The position numbers and the translations under genes were made by a program. From Bradyrhizobium elkanii USDA 76 (GTDB taxonomy: Bacteria > Pseudomonadota > Alphaproteobacteria > Rhizobiales > Xanthobacteraceae): 64,000 nt of DNA. The DNA lies in contig NZ_CP066356.1 in NCBI RefSeq assembly GCF_023278185.1, forward strand, positions 8,052,001 to 8,116,000. Direction: 5' to 3'. Under the pieces are notes generated by a model that worked only from the letters and a program-made list of their open reading frames with translations, was not told the origin of the DNA and did no database searches. Of the stretch, positions 19,508 to 28,484 are shown one piece after another. Each line of letters opens with the position of its first letter. Position 1 is the first letter of the stretch.

Positions 19508-20197
19508 TTGGCGACCAAGCCCGTTCCGCCGCGGCCGGCGCCGCGCCTCTATCTGGCAACGCCGCCGGTCGATGAGCCCGCGCGGCTTGTGGCCGAGCTC
19601 ACCGAGCTGCTTGGCGCGGCCGATGTCGCCGCCGTGCTGGTGCGGCTGCGCGAGAGCGATCCGCGCAGCATGATCTCCACCATCAAGGCGCTGACGCCTG
19701 CGATCCAGAACGCCGGCGCGGCGCTGCTGATCGACGGCCATCCCGATATCGTGGCGCGCGCCGGCGCCGACGGCGCGCATCTGACCGGCATCGCCGCGAT
19801 GGAAGAGGCGGTGCCGTCGCTGAAACCCGACCGAATTGTCGGCGTCGGCGGGCTCGCGACCCGCCACGATTCCATGGCCGCGGGCGAAGCCGGCGCCGAC
19901 TATGTGCTGTTCGGCGAGCCCGACGCCAACGGACAGCGGCCCTCGCGCGAGGCCATCGCCGAGCGGCTGGAATGGTGGGACGAATTGTTCGAGCCGCCCT
20001 GCGTCGGCTTTGCGACCTCGCGCGAGGAGGCCGAGGCGTTCGCGGCGGCAGGCGCGGATTTCGTGCTGGTCGGAGACTTCATCTGGTCCGATCCGCGCGG
20101 CGCCAAGGCGGCGCTTGTCGAGATCGGCGACGCGATTGCGCGGGCGCATGCCGGCACATTCGGCAAGGCCAAGGCCGACGGAAAGGCCGAGGGATGA
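19508..20197 (+). CDS. thiE: Thiamine phosphate synthase family protein
   Basis: A 229-residue TIM-barrel protein beginning with a TTG directly after the aldolase stop codon, so it is translationally coupled. PRLYLATPP, ADVAAVLVRL, GAALLIDGHPDIVARAGADG and HLTGIAAM follow the ThiE order, with GADYVLFGEP and GADFVLVGDFIW in the phosphate-binding half. ThiE joins the thiazole and pyrimidine halves of thiamine. Transketolase in the same cluster needs thiamine diphosphate. Sequence is divergent from classical ThiE, so the catalytic assignment is less certain than the fold. Confidence 0.78.
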   Translation: MATKPVPPRPAPRLYLATPPVDEPARLVAELTELLGAADVAAVLVRLRESDPRSMISTIKALTPAIQNAGAALLIDGHPDIVARAGADGAHLTGIAAMEEAVPSLKPDRIVGVGGLATRHDSMAAGEAGADYVLFGEPDANGQRPSREAIAERLEWWDELFEPPCVGFATSREEAEAFAAAGADFVLVGDFIWSDPRGAKAALVEIGDAIARAHAGTFGKAKADGKAEG

Positions 20198-20204
20198 CGC
20201 CGGA

Positions 20205-21290
20205 ATGAAATGCCTGCGTCCGATAGGTATTGCGCTCGGCTGCACGATGCTGGCGAGCGGCGCGATGGCGCAGCTCTCGATCACGCCGCCGGCCCAGACG
20301 CCGCCGCGTGCGAAGAAGGAGGCTCCGAAGCCGAAGGTGCATTCGCCGGTCGCGAAGAAGCCGACGCCCAAGCCCGCCGCCTCGGCGACGCCGAAGCCTG
20401 CCGCATCCCCGACGCCCTCGCCGACCCCGACCCAGACCGTCGACGATCCCAATGTCGACCTCGTCTACGGCGCCTATCAGCGCGGCATGTACAAGACCGC
20501 GTTCGACCTCGCGACCGCGCGCGCGCAGAACAGCAACGATGCCAAGGCCATGACGATGCTGGGCGAGCTCTATGCCAACGGGCTCGGCGTCAAGCGCGAC
20601 TACGTCAAGGCCGACGAGTGGTACAAGCGCGCCTCCGATGCCGGCGACCGCGAGGCGATGTTCGCGCTCGCCATGATGAAGATCGCGGGCCGCGGCGGCG
20701 CGGTCGACAAGGATGCCGCGGTCAAGCTGCTGGCGTCGTCGGCCAAGCTCGGCGAGCCCAAGGCGGCCTATAATCTCGCGCTGCTCTATCTCGACGGCCA
20801 GACCCTGCCGCAGGACCTCCGCCGCTCCGCCGAGCTGTTGCGCATGGCCGCCGACGCCGGCAGCCCCGAGGCACAATACGCGCTCGCGACCTTCTACAAG
20901 GAGGGCACCGGCGTGCCGAAGGACCTCGAGAAGGCGGCGCGGCTGCTGCAGGCCGCCTCGCTGGCCGACAATGTCGATGCCGAGGTCGAATATGCCATCG
21001 CGCTCTACAACGGCTCGGGCACGCCGCGGAACGTGCCGGCGGCGGTGGCGCTGCTGCGCAAGGCGGCCCGGCAGAACAGCGCGATCGCGCAAAATCGCCT
21101 CGCCCATGTGCTGGCGACCGGCGCCGGCGCCCCGGTGGACAAGGTCGAGGCGCTGAAATGGCACACGGTCGCCAAGACCGCCGGCAAGGGCGACCCCGAT
21201 CTCGACGACATCCTCGCCGATATGAGCCCGGAAGACCGCGCCAAGGGCGAGGCAGCCGCGCGAAAATGGATCGGAAACAACGTCAAATGA
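20205..21290 (+). CDS. Exported Sel1-repeat (SLR/TPR-like) protein
   Basis: A 361-residue protein. Residues 1-23 (MKCLRPIGIALGCTMLASGA) form a signal peptide. Residues 25-80 are a Pro/Lys/Ala-rich linker, and the rest is a series of Sel1 repeats (LGELYANGLGVKRDYVKADE, LALLYLDGQTLPQDLRRSAE, LATFYKEGTGVPKDLEKAAR and others). Such proteins are periplasmic scaffolds. It starts eight bases after thiE and probably shares its transcript. The specific partner is unknown. Confidence 0.88.
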   Translation: MKCLRPIGIALGCTMLASGAMAQLSITPPAQTPPRAKKEAPKPKVHSPVAKKPTPKPAASATPKPAASPTPSPTPTQTVDDPNVDLVYGAYQRGMYKTAFDLATARAQNSNDAKAMTMLGELYANGLGVKRDYVKADEWYKRASDAGDREAMFALAMMKIAGRGGAVDKDAAVKLLASSAKLGEPKAAYNLALLYLDGQTLPQDLRRSAELLRMAADAGSPEAQYALATFYKEGTGVPKDLEKAARLLQAASLADNVDAEVEYAIALYNGSGTPRNVPAAVALLRKAARQNSAIAQNRLAHVLATGAGAPVDKVEALKWHTVAKTAGKGDPDLDDILADMSPEDRAKGEAAARKWIGNNVK

Positions 21291-21355
21291 CGCCTTGACG
21301 GCGCCACTTCCAGAGGGCACCCAGTCCGAAACCCAGAGCGCCACAGGCCGTTTCC

Positions 21356-21459
21356 CGTCATCCTGAGGTGCGAGCGGAGCGAGCCTCGAAGGATGCACGG
21401 GCCCCGGAGCGGGCTGTCGATCCTTCGAGACGCGCGTTCCGCGCTCCTCAGGATGACGG
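21356..21459. repeat. Palindromic repeat, CGTCATCCTGAGG type (family C, copy 1)
   Basis: Outer arms CGTCATCCTGAGG and CCTCAGGATGACG, with inner CTCGAAGGAT/ATCCTTCGAG arms. It is located just before the inositol-phosphatase-family gene. Related copies are at 35801 and 48196. Confidence 0.85.
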
Positions 21460-21520
21460 GCAGGGTCTTGCCCACGCTGCCCGATCGATTTCCAACGCTC
21501 GAAAGCCACCAGCTTCCATC

Positions 21521-22315
21521 ATGCTCTATTCCGCTCTCATCAATGTCATGGTCAAGGCCGCGCGCCGCGCCGGCCGCAGCCTCAAGCGCGACCTCGGCGA
21601 GATCGAACATCTCCAGGTGTCGCTGAAGGGGCCGGCGAACTTCGTCTCGCTTGCCGACAAGCGCGCCGAGGAGATGCTCTACACCGACCTCGAGAAGGCC
21701 CGGCCCGGCTACGGGTTCCTCGGCGAGGAAGGCGGCAAGCGCGAAGGCAGCGACAAGAGCCACACCTGGATCGTCGATCCCTTGGACGGCACCACCAACT
21801 TCCTGCACGGCATCCCGCAATTCGCGATCTCGATCGGGCTCAAGCGCGAGGACACCGTGATCGCCGGCGTGATCTACAATCCCGCCAATGACGAGCTCTA
21901 TATCGCCGAGCGCGGCAAGGGCGCGTTCCTCAACGACCAGCGGCTGCGCGTCGCCGGCCGCCGCCAGCTCAACGAATGCGTGGTGGCCTGCGGCCTGCCG
22001 CATATCGGCCGCGGCAATCACCAGCTGGCGCTGCAGGAGATGGCCGCGCTGCAGAGCAAGGTCGCGGGCTTCCGCCGCTTCGGCGCCGCCTCGCTCGACC
22101 TCGCCTTCGTCGCCGCCGGCCGCCTCGACGGCTATTGGGAGCGCAATCTGCAGGCCTGGGATGTCGCGGCCGGCCTGCTGATGGTGCGCGAGGCCGGCGG
22201 CACCGTCTCCGGCATCCAGGGCAATGACGATCCGCTGCAGACCGGCCATATCGTCTGTGGCAACGAGTTCGTGCACGGCGAACTGATCAGGATCCTGAAG
22301 CCGCTCGGACAATAG
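21521..22315 (+). CDS. suhB: Inositol-1-monophosphatase family protein
   Basis: A 264-residue Mg-dependent phosphatase. Metal-binding motifs are LGEEGG (Glu), WIVDPLDGTTNF (Asp-Pro-Leu-Asp) and NLQAWDVAAGLLMVREAGG. The ATG at 21521 gives the family N-terminus MLYSALINVMVKAARRAG; the frame is open upstream through the repeat without homology. Enzymes of this family act on inositol phosphates, fructose-1,6-bisphosphate or related sugar phosphates. The nearby sugar-phosphate cluster makes such a substrate plausible, but it is not shown. Confidence 0.9.
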   Translation: MLYSALINVMVKAARRAGRSLKRDLGEIEHLQVSLKGPANFVSLADKRAEEMLYTDLEKARPGYGFLGEEGGKREGSDKSHTWIVDPLDGTTNFLHGIPQFAISIGLKREDTVIAGVIYNPANDELYIAERGKGAFLNDQRLRVAGRRQLNECVVACGLPHIGRGNHQLALQEMAALQSKVAGFRRFGAASLDLAFVAAGRLDGYWERNLQAWDVAAGLLMVREAGGTVSGIQGNDDPLQTGHIVCGNEFVHGELIRILKPLGQ

Positions 22316-22329
22316 GGCGGCGGCGCGAT

Positions 22330-23460
22330 CTAATCGTCGTCGTCCTCGTCGTCTTCCCCGTCACGAAATTCACCGCCGAGGGACAGGCCCTCGATGGTCG
22401 TGGCGCCCTTTGCCTTGATCACCCGGCGCAGCGGGACCGAGCTCTCGCTGCGCAACGCCTCCATCAGATGTTCCGAATGGGTGACGATCCAGATGTCGGC
22501 GCGGCGCGACGCCTTGGCGATCAGCCTCGCCAATGGCGCCAGCAGCGACGGATGCAGGCTGGACTCGGGCTCGTTCAGCGCGATGAACGGCGGCAGCCGA
22601 TAGCCCATGAACACCGCGAGCAGGCAGATATATTTCAGCGTCCCATCGGATAGCTCGTGCGCCTTGAACGGACGCGGCATGTCAGCCTGTTGCAGCTCGA
22701 ATTCGCACCGTCCGTTTTCCGCCCATGCCCGCAGTTCGGCACCCGGGAATGCGTCCTCGATCGCATCCTGCAGATCGCCGGCATCCTGCCTGATCGTGAA
22801 CAGGGTTGCCAACACGGCAGCCAGATCGTGGCCATCGGCGCTCAGCGAAGGTGTCGTGATCGCGAGACACGGCTTTCGTATCGGCGACGCCGGATCGGTC
22901 CGGAAGTCGTGATAGAATCGCCAACTCAGCATTGCATTTCGGATCAGGTCGATCTCGGGACTTCCCTTACCATCCGAAAATCCGGCCAGCGCGGTTTCCG
23001 ACGGCAGCACCGCTTCCTTGTGCTGGCTCCAGGTGCCGTTCTCATCGCGGACACTGACGAGTGAGTTGGTGCGCTCCATCATCAATATTGTTTTCTTGCC
23101 GTGGGTCGCCTCGATCGTTTCGGATTTGATCATCGGCTCACCGGGAAATGCCGCCACGACCGGGCTCGGGAATCCGAGCTCGATGGAATATCTGACGTGG
23201 TCGAATCTCACAGCCAACCGCAGACGCGCATCGTCTCCGCGTCTGCGATTGCCGGACCAGAAGACGGAATACAATCCACCCTCGTCGGCGATCGTGCGCG
23301 TGATCCGGCCGGTCGCTGCGTCGCGCAACAGCGACAGGGACTTGTAGAGATTGGATTTGCCGACACCGTTCTCGCCGACGAAGACGGACAGCGGCTGGAT
23401 GGGCATGAAGAGCCGCCGGATCGAGCGATAATTCGAGATCGCAATATCGCTCGGCCGCAT
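22330..23460 (-). CDS. RecF/OLD-like AAA family ATPase
   Basis: A 376-residue ABC-type ATPase. Walker A is FVGENGVGKSNLYKSL near residue 29, the signature-like segment is LSDGTLKYICLLAVF, Walker B is FIALNEPESSLHPSLL, and the switch histidine is in IVTHSEHLMEAL. The usual Walker B Asp before Glu is replaced by Asn (NEPE rather than DEPE). There is no TOPRIM nuclease domain, unlike OLD proteins. The acidic tail is DGEDDEDDDD. The gene is convergent with suhB. Cellular role unknown; relatives occur in both repair and defence settings. Confidence 0.8.
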   Translation of the reverse strand: MRPSDIAISNYRSIRRLFMPIQPLSVFVGENGVGKSNLYKSLSLLRDAATGRITRTIADEGGLYSVFWSGNRRRGDDARLRLAVRFDHVRYSIELGFPSPVVAAFPGEPMIKSETIEATHGKKTILMMERTNSLVSVRDENGTWSQHKEAVLPSETALAGFSDGKGSPEIDLIRNAMLSWRFYHDFRTDPASPIRKPCLAITTPSLSADGHDLAAVLATLFTIRQDAGDLQDAIEDAFPGAELRAWAENGRCEFELQQADMPRPFKAHELSDGTLKYICLLAVFMGYRLPPFIALNEPESSLHPSLLAPLARLIAKASRRADIWIVTHSEHLMEALRSESSVPLRRVIKAKGATTIEGLSLGGEFRDGEDDEDDDD

Positions 23461-23576
23461 CGCAGGCCCTCAATCCCCGGGTTGCCCAAGCGCATCCCGC
23501 TCAATCCAGAGCTGCAATCTGGATTGGTCGGCTTGCGAAAGCAAGCCGCTGATCTGACCAGCGTCGGTGCCTGATG

Positions 23577-26500
23577 TCAGTGACCGATCCTCGCCGGCGC
23601 GGGCGGGCCATATACCTCACCCTGCCCCGGCGCCGTCTCGCGATCGCCGGCCAGCACGCGCTGCACGCTGACGAAGAACACCGGCACCAGGAGCAGCGCG
23701 AGGATCACGACGGCGATCATGCCGCCCATCACCGACGTGCCGAGCGCCTGCTGGCTGGCGCCGCCGGCGCCGGTCGCGATCGCCATCGGCAGCACGCCGC
23801 AGACGAAGGCCAGACCGGTCATCAGGATCGGGCGGAATCTGAGGCTGCAGGCCTCGATGGTCGCCTCGACCAGCGGCTTGCCCTGCGCGCGCAGATCCTT
23901 GGCGAACTCGATGATCAGGATCGCGTCCTTGGCGGCAAGGCCGATGATGGTGATCAGGCCGACCGTAAAATAGACGTCGTTGGAGAGCCCGCGCACCGTC
24001 GCCGCCACCACCGCGCCGAGAATGCCGAGCGGAATGGTGAGCAGCACCGCGAGCGGAATGGTCCAGCTCTCATAGAGCGCGGCCAGCAAGAGGAACACCA
24101 CCAGCACCGACAGCGCAAGCAGGAACGGCGCCTGCGAGCCCGACAGCTTCTCCTGCAGCGACTGGCCGGTCCATTCATAGCCGAAGCCGCGCGGCAGCTT
24201 GTCGGCGAGCCGCTCCATTTCGGCGATCGCATCGCCCGAGGTGAAGCCGGGTCGCGCCTCGCCGGAGATGCGCACCGCCGGATAGTAGTTGAAGCCCGCG
24301 ATCTGCGTCGGCCCCTTCGTCCACTCGATGGTGGCGAAGGCCGAGAACGGCACCAGCTGGCCGCGGCTGTTCTTGACGTTGTAGTTGAGGATGTCGTCCG
24401 CGTTCATGCGGCTGGTCTTGTCGGCCTGCACGATGACGCGCTGCATGCGCCCGCGGTTCGGGAAGTCGTTGATGTAGTTCGAGCCGAGATTGGTCGAGAT
24501 CGTGTTGTTGATGTCCTCGAAGGTGACGCCGAACGCGCCCGCCTTCTCGCGGTCGATCATCAGGTTGACCTGCGGCGCCGGCGGTAGGCCTTCGACATAG
24601 ACCTTCTGCAGAATCGGGCTGGCATTGGCCTCCGCGATCAGGCGATCGGACGCGGCGATCAGCGCCGAATAACCCTTCTGGCCGCGGTCCTGCAGGCGGA
24701 ACGAGAAGCCCGAGGAGTTGCCGAGGTTGTCGATCGGCGGCGGCTGCAACGCCGAGATCCTGGCGTCGCGGATCGACGACAAATCGCGGTTGATGTCGGC
24801 GACGATGGCGGCGGCGGAATCCTTCGGGCCGCGCTCCGACCAGTCCTTCAGCGTGATGAAGGCCTGCGCGGTGTTCATGCCCTGGCCGAGGAAGCTGAAG
24901 CCGGTGAGGAACGTGACATTCTCGATGCCGGCGCGGTCCTTGAGGTACTTCTCGACCTGCTCGACCGCAGCTTCGGTCCGGGCATAGGACGACTCCGACG
25001 GCGTCTGCACGTCGGTCGTGATGAAGCCCTGGTCGTCGACCGGCAGGAAGCCGCCGGGCAGGCGCACGAAGCCGTAGGCGACGCCGAGGAACAGCACGAG
25101 GTAGATCAGCATCAGGCGGCCGGTTCGCTTCAGCGAACCCTGCACGGTGCGGGTATAGCCGGCGCGGCTGGTGTCGAGCACGCGGTTGAACCAGCCGAAC
25201 ACGCCCTTACTGGCATGGCCGTGGCCCTTCTTGACCGGCTTGAGCAAGGTCGCGCACAGCGCCGGCGTCAGCGACAGCGCGAGCAGCGCCGAGAACGCGA
25301 TCGCCGCCACCATGGTGACCGAGAACTGCCGGTAGATGATGCCGACCGAGCCGGGGAAGAACGCCATCGGCACGAACACCGCCATCAGCACCAGCGTGAT
25401 GCCGATGATGGCGCCGGTGATCTGCGACATCGCCTTCTTGGTGGCTTCCTTCGGCGGCAGGCCTTCCTCCGCCATGATGCGTTCGACGTTCTCGACCACG
25501 ACGATGGCGTCGTCGACGAGGATGCCGACCGCCAGCACCATGCCGAACATGGTCAGCATGTTGATCGAGAAGCCCGCGATCATCAGCGTGGCGCAGGCGC
25601 CCAACAGCGCCACCGGAACCACGATGGTCGGGATGATGGTGTAGCGGATGTTCTGCAGAAACAGGAACATCACGACGAACACCAGCACCACGGCCTCGAC
25701 CAGCGTCGTCAGGACCTTCTTGATCGAAGCCTCGACCACCGGCGTGATGTTATAGGGGATTTCGTAGGAGATGTTGGCCGGGAAGAAGCGCGACAGCTCC
25801 TTCATCTTGGCTTCGACCGCGCTCGCGGTCGCCAGCGCATTGCCCTTCGGCGACAGCAGCACCGAGAGGCCGGCGGTCGGCTTGCCGTCCAGGCGCGTGT
25901 TGAATTGGTAGCTGAGGCCGCCGACCTCGATCCGCGCGACGTCGCGCAGGCGGACCGTCGAACCGTCATTGTTGGCGCGCAGGATGATGGCGCCGAACTC
26001 GTCGGGCGAGGACAGCTGGCCCTTCACCAGCACCTGCGCGGAAATCTTCTGGGTATCGGTGCTCGGCTCGGCGCCGATGCTGCCGGAGGCGACCTGGGCG
26101 TTCTGCGCCGTGATCGCCTTGTTGACGTCGTCGGCGGACAGGCCGTAGCCGACCAGCTTGGCCGGATCGATCCAGATCCGCAAGGACCGCTCGGTCGAGT
26201 ACAGCGTGGCGCGGCCGACGCCGGGGATGCGTCGCACCTCGCCCAGCACGTTGCGGATCATGAAGTCGCCGAGGCCGACCTCGTCGAGGCTGCCGTCGGT
26301 CGAGTTCAGCGTGATGATCTGCAGCACGGCGGACGAGGCTTCCTCGACCAGGATGCCCTGCTGGATCACGGCGCGCGGCAGCCGCGCCTCGACGCGCTTG
26401 AGGCGGTTCTGCACCTCGACCGAGGCCTGGCTGGTGTCGGTGCCCGGCTTGAAGTTGGCGATGATCTCGACCTGGCCGAGCGAGTCGGAGGTCGATTCGA

Positions 26501-26732
26501 AGTTCAGGATGTTGGCGGCGCCGTTGAGCTCCTCCTCGATCAGCCGCGTCACGCTGTTGTAGAGGTTCTCCGGCGACGCGCCGGGATAGCTGGTCGAGAT
26601 CGAGATCGAGGGCGGCGCGATGATCGGATACTGCGCGACCGCGAGCAGCGGAATCGAGATCGCGCCGATCAGACAGATGAACAGCGCGACGACCCAGGCG
26701 AAGATCGGCCTGTCGATGAAGAAGCTAGGCAT
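23577..26732 (-). CDS. RND efflux transporter, inner-membrane permease (AcrB/HAE1 type)
   Basis: A 1051-residue RND permease beginning MPSFFIDRPIFAWVVALFIC. The proton-relay residues are visible in GILVDDAIVVVENVER (Asp-Asp, TM4) and GLAAKDAILIIEFAKD (Lys, TM10). Two large periplasmic loops and the FLPVDDQGF segment between TM7 and the second loop fit the HAE1 family. It exports hydrophobic or amphiphilic compounds by proton antiport. The adaptor gene lies six bases upstream on the same strand. No TolC-type outer-membrane gene accompanies them here, so a chromosomal TolC elsewhere is implied. Confidence 0.96.
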   Translation of the reverse strand: MPSFFIDRPIFAWVVALFICLIGAISIPLLAVAQYPIIAPPSISISTSYPGASPENLYNSVTRLIEEELNGAANILNFESTSDSLGQVEIIANFKPGTDTSQASVEVQNRLKRVEARLPRAVIQQGILVEEASSAVLQIITLNSTDGSLDEVGLGDFMIRNVLGEVRRIPGVGRATLYSTERSLRIWIDPAKLVGYGLSADDVNKAITAQNAQVASGSIGAEPSTDTQKISAQVLVKGQLSSPDEFGAIILRANNDGSTVRLRDVARIEVGGLSYQFNTRLDGKPTAGLSVLLSPKGNALATASAVEAKMKELSRFFPANISYEIPYNITPVVEASIKKVLTTLVEAVVLVFVVMFLFLQNIRYTIIPTIVVPVALLGACATLMIAGFSINMLTMFGMVLAVGILVDDAIVVVENVERIMAEEGLPPKEATKKAMSQITGAIIGITLVLMAVFVPMAFFPGSVGIIYRQFSVTMVAAIAFSALLALSLTPALCATLLKPVKKGHGHASKGVFGWFNRVLDTSRAGYTRTVQGSLKRTGRLMLIYLVLFLGVAYGFVRLPGGFLPVDDQGFITTDVQTPSESSYARTEAAVEQVEKYLKDRAGIENVTFLTGFSFLGQGMNTAQAFITLKDWSERGPKDSAAAIVADINRDLSSIRDARISALQPPPIDNLGNSSGFSFRLQDRGQKGYSALIAASDRLIAEANASPILQKVYVEGLPPAPQVNLMIDREKAGAFGVTFEDINNTISTNLGSNYINDFPNRGRMQRVIVQADKTSRMNADDILNYNVKNSRGQLVPFSAFATIEWTKGPTQIAGFNYYPAVRISGEARPGFTSGDAIAEMERLADKLPRGFGYEWTGQSLQEKLSGSQAPFLLALSVLVVFLLLAALYESWTIPLAVLLTIPLGILGAVVAATVRGLSNDVYFTVGLITIIGLAAKDAILIIEFAKDLRAQGKPLVEATIEACSLRFRPILMTGLAFVCGVLPMAIATGAGGASQQALGTSVMGGMIAVVILALLLVPVFFVSVQRVLAGDRETAPGQGEVYGPPAPARIGH

Positions 26733-26738
26733 GTCGGA

Positions 26739-27944
26739 TCACCGCACGGCGTGCGCGGTCTGGTGCGGATCCGTCGGTGCTGCAGCTGCGTCGACCTCGC
26801 GCCAGGCTTGCGGCCGGACCTTGTCGCCGGCGGCGAATTTCTGGAACCCCTCGACGACGACCTTGTCGCCGGCCTTCAGGCCGTCGGTCACGAACCAGGA
26901 ACCACCCTGCAGCGAGCCGGTGCGCACCGGCTGCACCGCGACGTGATTGTCGGCCTTGACGACGAACACCTCGCTGCCACCACCGCCATTGCGCTGGATC
27001 GCCTGCTGCGGCACGGCAATCGCATCGCTGTCGATGCCCTGCTCGATCAGCACGCGCACATACATGCCCGGCAGCAGGATGCGATGCGGGTTCGGGAACT
27101 CGCCGCGCAGGGTCACCTGCCCGGTATAGGCGTCGACCTTGGCGTCGGAGAACAGCAGCTTGCCCGGCAGCGGGTAGATCGAGCCGTCGTCGAGCACGAG
27201 GCGCACCTTCATCGCGTCGGGTGCGATGCGATCGAGGTCGCCGCTCTCGAAGGCGCGGCGGAGCTGGTTCATCTCTGTCACCGACTGCTGGAAGTCGGCG
27301 TAGATCGGATCGAGCTGCTGGATGGTCGCAAGGCTCGCGGCGTCGTTCTGCACCACGAGCGCGCCCTCGCTGACCAGCGCCGCACCGATGGTGCCGTCGA
27401 TCGGCGCGCGGATCGTGGCGTAATCCAGATTGAGCTTGGCGCGCGCGACTTCGGCCTCGCGGCCCTGCACGTCGGCTTCGGCCTGCTTCAGCGTCGCGAT
27501 CGCCTTTTCGTTCTCGGCTTCCGGCGCCGCGCGCTGGCTGGTCAAGGTGGCGATACGGCGGGCCTGCAGCGCGGCCTGCTCGAGCACGGCCTTGGCGCGC
27601 GCCAGCGCCGCCTCGGTCGACTGCAATTCGACTTCGAACGGGCGCGGATCGATCTGGTACAGGGGATCGCCGACCTTCACCTCGCTGCCCTGATGGAACA
27701 TGCGGTTGACGACGATGCCCGAGACGCGCGGGCGAACCTCGGAAACACGGGTCGGCGCGATGCGGCCCGGCAGCTCGCGCAGCATCGCGCGCGCCTGCGG
27801 TTTCACGGTGACGACACTGACGTCCGGCTCGGGTGCTTGCACGGCGGCGGTTGCGGTGTTCGGCTCGTCGCAGCTAGCAAGCAGTGGCGCCGTCACGGCC
27901 AGCATCAGAGCAATGCATGCCGATTGCGCGCGAAGTCCAGACAT
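26739..27944 (-). CDS. RND efflux periplasmic adaptor (membrane fusion lipoprotein)
   Basis: A 401-residue HlyD/AcrA-like adaptor. The chosen ATG gives MSGLRAQSACIALMLAVTAP followed by LLASC, a lipoprotein signal with the lipid-bearing Cys. Then come the barrel-sandwich (VRPRVSGIVVNRMFHQGSEV), the alpha-hairpin (ALARAKAVLEQAALQARR), DYATIRAPIDGTIG and the beta-barrel region. AGGGG lies about 12 bases before the ATG. A frame open to 28073 adds 43 residues that do not look like a signal. It bridges the permease to TolC. Confidence 0.94.
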   Translation of the reverse strand: MSGLRAQSACIALMLAVTAPLLASCDEPNTATAAVQAPEPDVSVVTVKPQARAMLRELPGRIAPTRVSEVRPRVSGIVVNRMFHQGSEVKVGDPLYQIDPRPFEVELQSTEAALARAKAVLEQAALQARRIATLTSQRAAPEAENEKAIATLKQAEADVQGREAEVARAKLNLDYATIRAPIDGTIGAALVSEGALVVQNDAASLATIQQLDPIYADFQQSVTEMNQLRRAFESGDLDRIAPDAMKVRLVLDDGSIYPLPGKLLFSDAKVDAYTGQVTLRGEFPNPHRILLPGMYVRVLIEQGIDSDAIAVPQQAIQRNGGGGSEVFVVKADNHVAVQPVRTGSLQGGSWFVTDGLKAGDKVVVEGFQKFAAGDKVRPQAWREVDAAAAPTDPHQTAHAVR

Positions 27945-28484
27945 TGAGATAATCGCCCCTGAAAGGTTTGAACAAACGAACGGCGGTGTCACGACGACAC
28001 CGCTCGTGTTGCTGCGATGAAAATAAAATCTGCTTGCTGCGACGCAATGCGTTTTTCGGCGGCTCAATGTCACAGAACGCTATCACCCTGATTTTGCGGC
28101 ATCTTTTATCTTGTCACCGCATTGTGAGCGGGTTCCATCGCAGGCTGTGGGAATGCATTAAGGTCTGCGTGAGCGGGAACCCCGCCATTTTGCCTGCGCG
28201 GAATGCCGCACCTCGCAACACCGAGACGATCGGACCGAATCACCGCGGGCCGCGCGCCTCATCCGAGGGTGCGTGCAAACCGAGCTCATCTCGCGATCTG
28301 CGGGTGGGACGCGCAGCCCGGTGGATGGCGATGCGCCGACCGGTCGGAAAGCCGTGCAAAGCGGCAACGGCCCGCGAGATTCCAACCCAACGTGCTGTTT
28401 GCTGCCCTTGGAATCGGCTTTCCTCACTCTGCCGCTGTGCCATATTGCTTGCAGATGCGGCCTTCGCGAACGGATGACCCGGCA
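27945..28484. other. Divergent intergenic region upstream of efflux and MotA/ExbB-like genes
   Basis: About 540 bases between divergent genes. Open frames cross it on both strands but none has recognisable protein sequence, a ribosome site or codon usage like the neighbours. The part near 27960-28110 is relatively A/T-rich and is the likely promoter region for the efflux operon. I found no clear operator palindrome or regulator gene next to it. Confidence 0.35.

Noticed and set aside
18440..20452. A 670-codon minus-strand frame opposite the class I aldolase and thiE
   Set aside because: Shadow frame with no recognisable domain; both plus-strand genes are supported by motifs and ribosome sites.
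25215..27947. A 910-codon open frame opposite the RND permease and adaptor
   Set aside because: Its sequence is Arg/His/Asp/Gln-rich low-complexity shadow of the minus-strand genes, with no family motif; the minus-strand proteins are unmistakable.
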